From NCBI GenBank assembly GCA_963579235.1, contig CAUZFM010000006.1, positions 1-49,738 of the forward strand: 49,738 bases of DNA. Reading direction: 5' to 3'. This document shows positions 34,501 to 41,456 of the stretch, one piece after another. The DNA comes from UBA1149 sp963579235 (GTDB taxonomy: Bacteria; Desulfobacterota; Binatia; UBA1149). The translations under genes and the position numbers were made by a program. The notes beneath the pieces are model-generated. The model saw only the letters and a program-made list of their open reading frames with translations. It did not search any database and was not told the origin of the DNA. The first letter of the stretch is position 1, and each line of letters begins with the position of its first letter.

Positions 34501-35223
34501 GCCACCTGGGAGCCGGGCACCCCGCTGGTGCTCATGGGCCCCACCGGCGCGCCCACCGAGATACCCACGGGCGAGACGGTGATCCTTTTCGGCGGTGGCC
34601 TTGGCAACGCCGTACAGTTTTCAATCGGCCGGGCCATGCGCGAGCGCGGCAACAAGGTCATCTACTTTGCGGCCTACAAGAGCCCCGCCGACGTTTACCA
34701 CGAGGACGACATCGAGGCTGCCGCCGACGTGGTGGTGTGGTCGGTCGACCAGGGCGACCCCATCAAGCCCCGCCGCGACCAGGACCGCAGCACGGTGGGC
34801 AACGTATTGCAGGCTCTAGAAGCTTACGCCACGGGCGAGATGGGCGAGCCGCTCATAGATGTTGCCGAGGCTTCCAGGCTTATAGCCATCGGCTCGGATC
34901 GCATGATGTCAGCCGTGGCGCAGGCGGTGCGTGGCAGCCACGCGAAGTTCCTGTCGCCGGACCTGTTGGCGTTGGGGTCTATCAACTCGACCATGCAGTG
35001 CATGATGAAAGAGATCTGCGCCCAGTGCCTGCAGAAACACATTGACCCCGACACCGGTGAGGAGTTGCCGCCGGTGTTCTCCTGCTTCAACCAGGACCAG
35101 CGACTCGACCGGGTTGATTTTGCCAACCTCAACGATCGCCTGCGTGCCAACGGCGTGCTCGAGAAGCTCACCAACGCCTGGCTGACCCACCTGTTCACCG
35201 CCGGCGACATCGCCCGCATCTGA
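31573..35223 (+). CDS. 1216-residue flavin/Fe-S oxidoreductase: GltD-like core fused to a PyrK/FNR-like module
   Basis: Order of parts: an unrecognised helical N-domain (about 1-260); a Cys set CILCHTRDKDSC (268-279) and CNDCMKGC (342-349) in the place where GltD-like proteins hold Fe-S clusters; an FAD loop VVGLGPAGYTL (about 406-416); an NAD(P)H loop VVVGGGLTAID (about 576-586); a Gln/Asn/Gly linker near 781-800; then a ferredoxin-reductase module with FKPGQFYRL (about 921) and VILFGGGLGNAVQF (about 1003). A C-terminal Cys set (1143, 1149, 1152, 1171) resembles the PyrK 2Fe-2S site. This recalls NADH-dependent ferredoxin:NADP reductase (NfnAB) parts on one chain. Function unknown; electron bifurcation or transhydrogenation is a hypothesis. 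The ATG lacks a clear ribosome site. Confidence 0.75.
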   Translation: MLHLKIHGFSFQDLFDPVRLAELSEGFYSWLAAADAELSARFEQYRSGTEISAVDESNLLVEMAGKQSTFVAQFFGIEAAVGELADGVKALGPLWQFKKQFLGKRVKKITDDDLQGFDADAFDQVVLDLASGAGATPADAELVFSALVCDLLADPGDSPALGVVNALDAWSSEGAEGEALADKFLGDAALWCRVRSSQGDQQSLTSGWASFKTPEKIDFNQLVELEHPDPERPWLMEGPTESLRRRDGFELTDHRYDRKQVMSEVDYCILCHTRDKDSCSKGVFGKDGSLSSNPLGIELGGCPLDEKISEMHACQAEGDSIAALALIMIDNPMVPGTGHRICNDCMKGCIYQKFDPVNIPQIETRVLTDVLDLPWGFEVYSLLSRWNPINRRCAQTKPYNGRNVLVVGLGPAGYTLAHYLLSEGFGVVGIDGLKLEPLPEGLGGPEPEPIANFSELYEELDERPLMGFGGVAEYGITVRWDKNFLQVMRVCLSRQPRFRAYGGVRFGGTLMIEDAWELGFDHVAIATGAGKPTVLKMKNNLIRGVRKASDFLMGLQLTGAQKKSSMTNLQVRLPAVVVGGGLTAIDTSTEVMAYYPVQVEKTLDRYETLVEENGEETVRALYFGDEEPAILDEFLEHGRAIRAERSRAEAAGELPDFVPLLRSWGGVTMAYRKGLVDSPAYRLNHEEVSKALEEGIWYAETLSPTEALQDEYGALDGLLFEQQAQVDGRWAGTGETVKLPARALFVAAGTSPNVIYEREHPGSFEMDERGRFFKRFRMEKDSASQNGAGQNGAGQDGPPPHPVVDEPLEGKPGVFTSHTSGANGGPQRLVSYFGDNHPDYAGNVVKAMASARDGYPQIVDLFADEIAGLDAADQPARESEWDTMAARLEEGLMPRVHEVIRLTSNIVEIVVKAPFATRHFKPGQFYRLQNYETLATQVNGTTLAAEGMALTGAWVDREQGLLSTIVLEMGGSSRLCATWEPGTPLVLMGPTGAPTEIPTGETVILFGGGLGNAVQFSIGRAMRERGNKVIYFAAYKSPADVYHEDDIEAAADVVVWSVDQGDPIKPRRDQDRSTVGNVLQALEAYATGEMGEPLIDVAEASRLIAIGSDRMMSAVAQAVRGSHAKFLSPDLLALGSINSTMQCMMKEICAQCLQKHIDPDTGEELPPVFSCFNQDQRLDRVDFANLNDRLRANGVLEKLTNAWLTHLFTAGDIARI

Positions 35224-35286
35224 TCGCAGCTGGGGCGGTCGGGTACGCTCTTGCGCACCCGGGGAGCGGCCCGGAAAACGCTGGTA

Positions 35287-35324
35287 AATAAAAACCCCCG
35301 CAGCGGGTTGGTCCACTGCGGGGG
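35287..35324 (-). terminator. Intrinsic terminator after secreted protein A
   Basis: Nine-base arms CCCCCGCAG (35295-35303) and CTGCGGGGG (35316-35324) form a stem with a 12-base loop. On the minus strand the stem is followed by TTTTTATTT, so it ends leftward transcription of the secreted gene that stops at 35376. A second stem AGCCCC-GGGGCT near 35338-35354 has no U-run. It may also help to stop the rightward transcript. Confidence 0.75.
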
Positions 35325-35375
35325 CGTCGTTCGTTCAGCCCCGTTCGGGGGGCTGACGCTCAATAGAGCCTGGCG

Positions 35376-37463
35376 CTACGGGCAGTTCGATCCACCCGGC
35401 GCTTCGAAGGCGGTCAAGCCGTCGTCGCACACTCCGTGGTAGTCGAAGTTGATGGTAACCCTGCCGGCCCCCGGAAGACCACCGGCGTTGTTTACGGCCG
35501 GGCTGGCGGTAGGCGGCACACAGAATATGGCTCCCATGTCGCCGCCGTAGGGGCTCGGGGCACCCGCTGCCTCGATAGGATCGAGGTAGCAGTCACGACC
35601 CTGAACCAACGTGCAGCTCCCGCAGTCGCCGCCGTCGCACTCCGGGTCAAGGGCGTCGCAGTCAGCATCGCTGGAGCAGGGAATAAGACCCCTGCCGCTC
35701 TGCCTCAGGTGACCGTCGCAGAAAGTAACCGTGTCGCTTCCACCGGTGCAGATCCCTTCCTGGCCACTGGGGTCGTCCGGGTCAACTCCGCAAATGCCGT
35801 CGCTGCAGGCATTGGGAAAGCGCGCTGCGCCACCACCATTGCTGTCGCAGACACCGGCGCCCACGGCTGCGCACTCGGCGTCTGAGTTACAAGGAACCGT
35901 GGAATCGCCGCTGCAAACCGCGCAGGCGCAAGTAAGGCTCGCCAGCGGTGCGTCGCACTGCGTGCCAAACGGCTTACTGGCCACTCCGTGGGTCAGGTTG
36001 AGCGCTATCGCCAGGTCGCTGATCTTACTGCCCGGTTCGGGGGGGCACTCTATGGCACCATCTCCGAAGTCGGGGTGAGTGGCGTCCACAGTGCAGGCCA
36101 GGCCATCACGCGGCCCGCCGCTGCACAGGCCAGCCTCACAGGTCGGGCAGGGCTTTGTCTGGCCTATGCCCGAGTGCAGGCGCGAAGTCAGCCCGATCTC
36201 GCAGTTGCCCGTGCACTCGCCGGTGATACCGTTGCAGTTGCAGTCCAGTGGACCGGTGATCTCGTTGATCACGCAGACCGGGGTGCCCGAGCTCGACAGC
36301 GCCAGCGGTGGGCCGAAGAAGCAGTTGCAGGTGTCGCCGCCGCAATCATCGACGTCGGCCGCGAAGGGCTCGTCGCAGGTGACGGTTATGTCGTTATCGC
36401 AACGGCAGAAGCCCGGTGTCGGGTCCTCGGTGACCACGCAGTTGTCGCAGTCCGAGTCGCAGGCGGTCAGCACTGCGCTCTGGAAGGCGTCAACGATGTC
36501 CACGTCGTGGGCGCCACCGTTGAATCCCGAATCCAGCTCGGAGTTGGTGAGCTGGGCGCCGTAGCCGGCGTTGAACAGCACGGGGAAGCCGGCCGGACAG
36601 TTGCCGGGCAGCTCAAAGGCCATGGCCACCGTGCCGCCGCCGTTGGTAAGGGCCACGTCGTCAGCCACGCAGGCCTGTAACTGGGCAAGGGTGTCACCAC
36701 AGGAATCGATCGCGTTCAGTTCGGCCTTGGAGAGAACGCAGGCCTTGGCTATAGCGGCCTTGGTCTTGCTGGCCGTACTGGCGATCTTGCCCTTGGGGTC
36801 GGCGCTGCCGCAGACCCAGGAAATGGGCCCCAGCGACTTGTCGGTGCCCGCCTGGCACTTGCTGCGTTCCTTGCCAACGGTTGCGACGAGCTTGCCCGCG
36901 TTCTTGACGATGGCTCCCCGGCATTTTAGCTGGTCCTTGGACAATCCGGTAGGATTGGCCGGCAGGCCGTTGATCTCTTTTGACGCCATCTCAACCGTGG
37001 CGTCGGCCAGGGCTATGAGGCAATTCGAGAGTTCGGAATAGCTGTCGATGCCATCGGTGGCACCGCCGTCGTCGGTGGTTTCACCGGGGGCGGGGCAACG
37101 CCCGAATTCTGCCAGTACGTTGGGGAGCGGGGGGAAGGGTCCTTGAGGGTTGCACTTGTCCTTTGCACCGCCAACGGCACTGCGGAGTTTGGCGGCCGCC
37201 TTGGCGAGCTTTCCCTTGGCGGCGTCGGCCACGGCGAGGTCGTTACAGTCGGTGCCCGCACCCACTTTGCCCTTGTCTCGGCTCTTGTGGCAGCCGCCGA
37301 CGGTTTTCCACGCGGTAGCCACGTACTTGGTTACACTCTTGCCGATAGTGCTTCGGCACTTAGCCCCGTCCTTGGTCAACTGTGCATCCGCTGTGGGTAC
37401 GCCCAACGCCAGTACCAGCGTTGCGATTGCCGCTGCAGCTACTCCTGTCCATTTGCTCGTCAT
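35376..37463 (-). CDS. Secreted Cys-rich protein A with two four-Cys modules
   Basis: A 695-residue exported protein, a clear paralogue of protein B next door. A signal peptide (about 1-27, ending TADA) is followed by two four-cysteine modules (Cys36-58-73-104 and Cys181-203-218-242), each a Lys-rich helical segment. The middle has CDSDCDNC and other Cys clusters, and the C-terminal third has short Cys motifs such as CDALDPECDGGDCGSC. The very end, EAPGGSNCP, is shared with protein B. No known enzyme motif is seen. The ATG has GAGAGGAGAG upstream, so it may be well expressed. An extracellular disulfide-bonded structural or binding protein is the best guess (inference). Confidence 0.8.
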   Translation of the reverse strand: MTSKWTGVAAAAIATLVLALGVPTADAQLTKDGAKCRSTIGKSVTKYVATAWKTVGGCHKSRDKGKVGAGTDCNDLAVADAAKGKLAKAAAKLRSAVGGAKDKCNPQGPFPPLPNVLAEFGRCPAPGETTDDGGATDGIDSYSELSNCLIALADATVEMASKEINGLPANPTGLSKDQLKCRGAIVKNAGKLVATVGKERSKCQAGTDKSLGPISWVCGSADPKGKIASTASKTKAAIAKACVLSKAELNAIDSCGDTLAQLQACVADDVALTNGGGTVAMAFELPGNCPAGFPVLFNAGYGAQLTNSELDSGFNGGAHDVDIVDAFQSAVLTACDSDCDNCVVTEDPTPGFCRCDNDITVTCDEPFAADVDDCGGDTCNCFFGPPLALSSSGTPVCVINEITGPLDCNCNGITGECTGNCEIGLTSRLHSGIGQTKPCPTCEAGLCSGGPRDGLACTVDATHPDFGDGAIECPPEPGSKISDLAIALNLTHGVASKPFGTQCDAPLASLTCACAVCSGDSTVPCNSDAECAAVGAGVCDSNGGGAARFPNACSDGICGVDPDDPSGQEGICTGGSDTVTFCDGHLRQSGRGLIPCSSDADCDALDPECDGGDCGSCTLVQGRDCYLDPIEAAGAPSPYGGDMGAIFCVPPTASPAVNNAGGLPGAGRVTINFDYHGVCDDGLTAFEAPGGSNCP

Positions 37464-37581
37464 GGATTCTCTCTCCTCTCTGTTAATTTCCCATTACCGG
37501 GAAGGGTTGTCGTAGTGTGAGCGCCGGATTCCTGAATCTTCTCTGAGGGAGGGTGTTCCCGGAAACAAAGGCACTGCGCGA

Positions 37582-37610
37582 ACCTAGTCTATTAGCGGGG
37601 GTGGTGTCAA
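37582..37610 (-). promoter_or_regulatory. Possible sigma-70-like promoter of secreted protein A
   Basis: On the minus strand a perfect TTGACA (plus-strand TGTCAA, 37605-37610) is followed 17 bases later by CTAGGT (37582-37587), a poor -10 box. The same TTGACA box occurs upstream of protein B, which supports a shared promoter type. The -10 assignment is weak. Confidence 0.35.
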
Positions 37611-37700
37611 CGGCAAAACCCCCCCAACAGGGTGGGGAAAGTGGTCGTAAAGGTTTTTTTTTTGAATTGGCCGCCTGGCAGTCCCGGTATCTCCTTGACG

Positions 37701-37739
37701 CAAAGACGAACCCCCGCGGTGGAGTAACCACCGCGGGGG
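37701..37739 (-). terminator. Hairpin terminator after secreted protein B
   Basis: A perfect 12-base inverted repeat (CCCCCGCGGTGG at 37711-37722 and its complement at 37728-37739, five-base loop) lies 36 bases past the stop of protein B. On the minus strand it is followed by TTCGTCTTTG, a weak U-tract. The stem is very stable; it resembles the terminator after protein A in its CCCCCGC base. Confidence 0.65.
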
Positions 37740-37774
37740 CCATGTATCGAGTCGGGTCGCTGTCGATCCGCCAG

Positions 37775-39865
37775 TCAGGGGCAGTTAGATCCGCCCGGTG
37801 TCTCAAACTCGGTGATCCCGTCGGGACAGTACCCGGTGAAATCGAAACGCACGTCCAGGCGGCCCGGTCCGGGTGAGCCGCCGGCGTTGTTGACCGCCGC
37901 GTTGCTGGTGGGAGGCGTGCACCAGGTTGCAACCAGGCTCGAACTGTTGAGCCCAGGGTCACCCGAGGCAGTGATGGGATCGAGGAAGCAGGATCGGAGG
38001 GCACCGGCGCTGCAGTTTCCACAGTTACCGCCGTCGCACTCCGGGTCAAGGGCGTCGCAGTCAGCGTCGGTGGAGCAGGGTATGTAACCGTCGCCGTTGG
38101 CGCGCAGCTCGCCGTCGCAGAACTGGCTGCTCGGGCTCGCGTTGCACACACCGTGTTCGCCGTCGCCCGAGTCACTGCACACACCGTCGCTGCAGGCATT
38201 GGGAAAGCGCGCTGCGCCACCACCGTTGCTGTCGCAGACACCGGAGGCCACGGCTGCGCACTCGGCGTCTGAATTACACGCCACCGTGCTGTCCCCGCTG
38301 CACACCGCGCAGGCGCAGGCAGTGGTCGCGATCGGCGGGTCACAGCTAAGGTCGAAGCCCAGGGAGGAATTCTCCGTGGTGGTGTTGAGTATCGTCTTTA
38401 CGGTGCCCGGGATGCGCGTGCCCGGGTCCGGGAGGCAGTCAAAGCTGCTGTTGCCGAAGGTCGGGTGTAGGGCGTCTACCGAGCAGGCCAGGCCATCGCG
38501 CGGTCCTCCGTTGCAGGCGCCCCCGTCGCAGGTGGGACACGGCTGGGTTACGGTGATGCCCGTGTACACGCTGCTCTCGCCCTGTATCGTGGTGCTGGCC
38601 AGGGCCGTGCCGGCGTCGGCGCTGCCGGTGAGCTCCTCGGCAATCTGGGTCAGTACGCACACCGGTACTCCGGCACTGGACAGGGCAAGGGGTGGTCCGA
38701 AACGACAGATGCACGCGTTGCCCGAGCCACAGTCGTCTAGGTCCTGGACACCGAAAGGCTCGTCGCAGCTTATGGTGGGGTCGTTGGCGCAGCGGCAGTT
38801 CCCCATGGTCTTGTCTACCGGCAGTATTGTCACCGCGCAGTTGTCGCAGTCCGCGTCGCAGGCCAGGTTGGCTTCGCCTTCCCAGCCGTCGAGTATGTCG
38901 ACGCCGTGGGCAAGCCCGGTCCAGCCGAGGCTGAGCTCGGTGGACGTGCGCTGCTGGCCAAAGCCGGCCAAGGTGGTCACCTGTACTCCGCTGGGGCAAA
39001 CGCCGGGAAGCTCGAAGAGCATGGCTGTCATGCCGTTGCCCACTTTGGCGGCGATGGTGTCCACGAGGCAAGCCTGCAGCTGGGCGGGGGTGTCGCCGCA
39101 GGAATCTAGCGCGTCGAGGGTATCCTCGTCGCCCAGGCAAGCCTTGGTTATGCCGTCCTTGAACTTCTGACCGGTGCTGGCGATCTTACCCTTGCCGTCA
39201 AAAGAGCCGCAGGTCCAGGCTATGTTGCCGCCGGCCTTGTCGGCTCCGGCCTGGCACTTGCCTCGTTCCTTGCCGATGGTTGCCATCAACTTGGCCGTGC
39301 TTTTTCCGATCGTGCCCTGGCACTTCGCCAGGTCCTTGCTGAGCGAGGCGTGATCCGGGTCACCCATGACCTCGCTGGCCGTGAGGCCGATGAGACTGTC
39401 CGAGACCGCGATCAGGCAGTCGGCCAGTTCAGAAAAATCGTCTATGCCGTCTGTGGCGCCGCCGTCGTCGGTGACTTCACCGGGCGAGGGGCAGCGGCCG
39501 TAGGCTGCCAGTACGTTGGAGAGCGGGTTTCCGCTTGTCTTGTCAGCGCACTTGTCCTTGGCTCCACCCAGCGAATCGCGGATCTTGGAAGCAGCCTTGC
39601 CCAGCTTGCCCTTGGTGTCGGCTTGTATGGGGTCGTTGCAGTCAACGCCGGCACCGACCTTGCCCTTGAGCTTGCCCTTGTGACATCCGGCCACGGCCTT
39701 CCACGCACCGGCCTGGTACTTGGACGTTGCCTTGAAGATCGTGCTGCGGCACTTGGCCTCGTCCTTGGTCATGGCCGCATCGGCCTCTGACGCGAGCAGG
39801 CCCGAACCGAAGACGGCCGTCAGCGTGAATAGTGTGGCGAGTAAGAGTACTTTTATGGATTTCAT
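37775..39865 (-). CDS. Secreted Cys-rich protein B with two four-Cys modules
   Basis: A 696-residue exported protein with the same plan as protein A. The signal peptide core is VLLLATLFTLTAVFG. Modules are at Cys39-61-76-106 and Cys182-204-219-243, each with the exact x21 and x14 spacings. Between them lies RCPSPGEVTDDGGATDGID, almost the same as in A. The middle and C-terminal thirds are Cys-rich, and the last residues are ETPGGSNCP. The ATG at 39865 starts the signal peptide; AAGGAG lies 14 bases upstream, a rather long spacing. Tandem placement with A, opposite no other genes, points to local duplication. Function unknown; no catalytic motif seen. Confidence 0.8.
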   Translation of the reverse strand: MKSIKVLLLATLFTLTAVFGSGLLASEADAAMTKDEAKCRSTIFKATSKYQAGAWKAVAGCHKGKLKGKVGAGVDCNDPIQADTKGKLGKAASKIRDSLGGAKDKCADKTSGNPLSNVLAAYGRCPSPGEVTDDGGATDGIDDFSELADCLIAVSDSLIGLTASEVMGDPDHASLSKDLAKCQGTIGKSTAKLMATIGKERGKCQAGADKAGGNIAWTCGSFDGKGKIASTGQKFKDGITKACLGDEDTLDALDSCGDTPAQLQACLVDTIAAKVGNGMTAMLFELPGVCPSGVQVTTLAGFGQQRTSTELSLGWTGLAHGVDILDGWEGEANLACDADCDNCAVTILPVDKTMGNCRCANDPTISCDEPFGVQDLDDCGSGNACICRFGPPLALSSAGVPVCVLTQIAEELTGSADAGTALASTTIQGESSVYTGITVTQPCPTCDGGACNGGPRDGLACSVDALHPTFGNSSFDCLPDPGTRIPGTVKTILNTTTENSSLGFDLSCDPPIATTACACAVCSGDSTVACNSDAECAAVASGVCDSNGGGAARFPNACSDGVCSDSGDGEHGVCNASPSSQFCDGELRANGDGYIPCSTDADCDALDPECDGGNCGNCSAGALRSCFLDPITASGDPGLNSSSLVATWCTPPTSNAAVNNAGGSPGPGRLDVRFDFTGYCPDGITEFETPGGSNCP

Positions 39866-39932
39866 AACAGTTGGTTTCTCCTTGGCTTTTTCGTTGTTGT
39901 AAGCCACGCTTTCGCCGCTTACAGAAGACGTG

Positions 39933-39959
39933 ATTATGGTCTCGACCCGGCGATGTCAA
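39933..39959 (-). promoter_or_regulatory. Sigma-70-like promoter of secreted protein B
   Basis: On the minus strand TTGACA (plus-strand TGTCAA at 39954-39959) is followed, 15 bases later, by CATAAT (39933-39938), one base from the TATAAT consensus. It lies 68 bases before the protein B start. The spacing is two bases shorter than the optimum. Confidence 0.5.
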
Positions 39960-40110
39960 GGGTTAAGACGGATCTTTGAACACGGTTTTTTACCACGTTT
40001 TAGACCGAGGTAGTGGAGCTATCGGGGGGGTACGTGAGAAAAGAACCAGAGATTCAGCTGTCGCTAACAGCTTCCGGGCCAGGCCCCGAATACCCAGCAG
40101 AATCGGCCGC

Positions 40111-40797
40111 TCAGCCGGCTACGCCCATCATCGAGAGGAACTGCTGCAGGTTTTCAAAGCGCATGAAAACATTGGACTTTTTCTCGGCGCCTATGGTCGA
40201 GCTGCTGTCTGTCGCGTAGTTGTGGCCGGGGTAAACGACGGTGTCGTCGGGCAGGGCCGACAGCTTCTGCTTGAGGCTGTAGTAGAGGTCTTCAGGGTTA
40301 CTTCCGGGCAGGTCCACCCGCCCGCAGGCACCGATGAAAAGCGTGTCCCCCGATACGACGTTGCCGTCCACGAGGAAGCACTGCGAGCCCGGCGTATGGC
40401 CGGGAGTGTGCAGAAAACGAACAGGAATCTTTCCCACGTCGAGGGTGGTCTCGCCATCAACCGCCACGTAGTCGCTGCTCTCAAGCCCGGTGGTCTGGGC
40501 CACGTAAGGCGCCTCGGCCTTGTGGATATAAATCTTCACCGGCCGTTTTTCCAGCAGCTTGTCGAGGCCCTCGATACTGTGGCCCATCATGTCGCCGCCG
40601 ATGTGGTCGGGGTGGTAGTGGGTCGCCAAAGCGCCGACCAGTTCCATGTCGTCCTCGTCGAGCTGGGCGAGTATGGCGTCTATGTCCCACGCGGGATCAA
40701 CCACCACCGCTTTGCGCTCGGCCTGGTCGCCTATGAGGTAGACGTAGTTGGCCATGGGGCCGATCGCTAGTTGCTTGAAGTAGAGCCCCTCTTTCAT
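40111..40797 (-). CDS. MBL-fold metallo-hydrolase, glyoxalase II / persulfide dioxygenase-like
   Basis: A 228-residue metallo-beta-lactamase-fold protein. Metal ligands are THYHPDH (motif 2), HTPGHTPGS (motif 3), GDTLFIGACGRVDLPGS (motif 4) and PGHNY (motif 5). The GACGRxD form is shared by glyoxalase II and by ETHE1-like persulfide dioxygenases, so the reaction is either thioester hydrolysis or sulfur oxidation. It lacks the C-terminal helical glutathione-binding domain of classical glyoxalase II at full length, though a short helical tail is present. Six bases separate it from the cobalamin adenosyltransferase upstream; the two are probably one transcript. Confidence 0.9.
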   Translation of the reverse strand: MKEGLYFKQLAIGPMANYVYLIGDQAERKAVVVDPAWDIDAILAQLDEDDMELVGALATHYHPDHIGGDMMGHSIEGLDKLLEKRPVKIYIHKAEAPYVAQTTGLESSDYVAVDGETTLDVGKIPVRFLHTPGHTPGSQCFLVDGNVVSGDTLFIGACGRVDLPGSNPEDLYYSLKQKLSALPDDTVVYPGHNYATDSSSTIGAEKKSNVFMRFENLQQFLSMMGVAG

Positions 40798-40803
40798 GCT
40801 GCC

Positions 40804-41427
40804 TCAGTCTTCCTTGCGGCTGTCTTCGAGGCCGTGTTGCCACAGCGTTTCCTCGATGCCGGATTTCCTGGCCGCCCAGCGCGACATGACGAAGAGCAGG
40901 TCGCTCAAGCGGTTGAGGTAGCGCACCGGGCCAGCGGGCAGGGTGTCGTTGTCGGCCAGGCCGATTACCTTGCGCTCGGCCCTTCGGCAGACGGTGCGCG
41001 CCAAGTGCAGTCGCGCCCCGGTTTCGCCTCCCCCGGGCAGTACGAAGGATTTCAGTTCCTCGAGGTCTTCCTGCAGCTCATCCATTTGCTGCTCGAGCCA
41101 CGCGATGTGCTCGTCGCCCATGCTTTTGGAGCCGGGTCGCGAGCTCGAGGGCGGCGTCGCCAGTTCGGAGCCGAGGTCGAACAGCTCCTGCTGTAGCCGC
41201 CCGAGCAGCGACTGCAAGCTGGCGTTGTCTGCTGGGGACATGCCCGAACCGTTTTTTCCCGTGGTGTCCAGCGACGAGCGAACCAGGCCGAGTACGCTGT
41301 TGAGCTCGTCTACTTCGCCGTAGGCGTCCACCCGCGGGTGGTTCTTTGAAACCCGGTCGCCACCGACCAGCGAGGTCAGTCCATCATCCCCGGCACGGGT
41401 ATAAACGCGGTTTATACGTATCGCCAT
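40804..41427 (-). CDS. Cob(I)alamin adenosyltransferase, PduO type
   Basis: A 207-residue helical-bundle enzyme that makes adenosylcobalamin from cob(I)alamin and ATP. The N-terminal ATP loop is YTRAGDDGLTSLVGGDRV, then KNHPRVDAYGEVDELNS; the C-terminal LNRLSDLLFVMSRWAA carries the conserved Arg. It would supply the cofactor for the methylmalonyl-CoA mutase chain encoded 30 kb away. A Ser/Gly-rich insert (about 85-105) is longer than in most PduO proteins. Start ATG 41427. It lies 29 bases after the signalling gene on the same strand. Confidence 0.94.
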   Translation of the reverse strand: MAIRINRVYTRAGDDGLTSLVGGDRVSKNHPRVDAYGEVDELNSVLGLVRSSLDTTGKNGSGMSPADNASLQSLLGRLQQELFDLGSELATPPSSSRPGSKSMGDEHIAWLEQQMDELQEDLEELKSFVLPGGGETGARLHLARTVCRRAERKVIGLADNDTLPAGPVRYLNRLSDLLFVMSRWAARKSGIEETLWQHGLEDSRKED

Positions 41428-41456
41428 CGCGGCGACAGGTTTACCCCCGGCGGCGT

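Larger units (their letters stand above)
37464..37774. other. 311-base intergenic stretch between secreted proteins B and A
   Basis: No gene is seen. It holds the terminator of protein B (37701-37739) and a TTGACA box (37605-37610, minus strand) for protein A. A poly-A/T stretch of ten T residues (near 37655-37665) sits between them. The 30 bases before the protein A start include a GGAGAG ribosome site. Confidence 0.7.
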
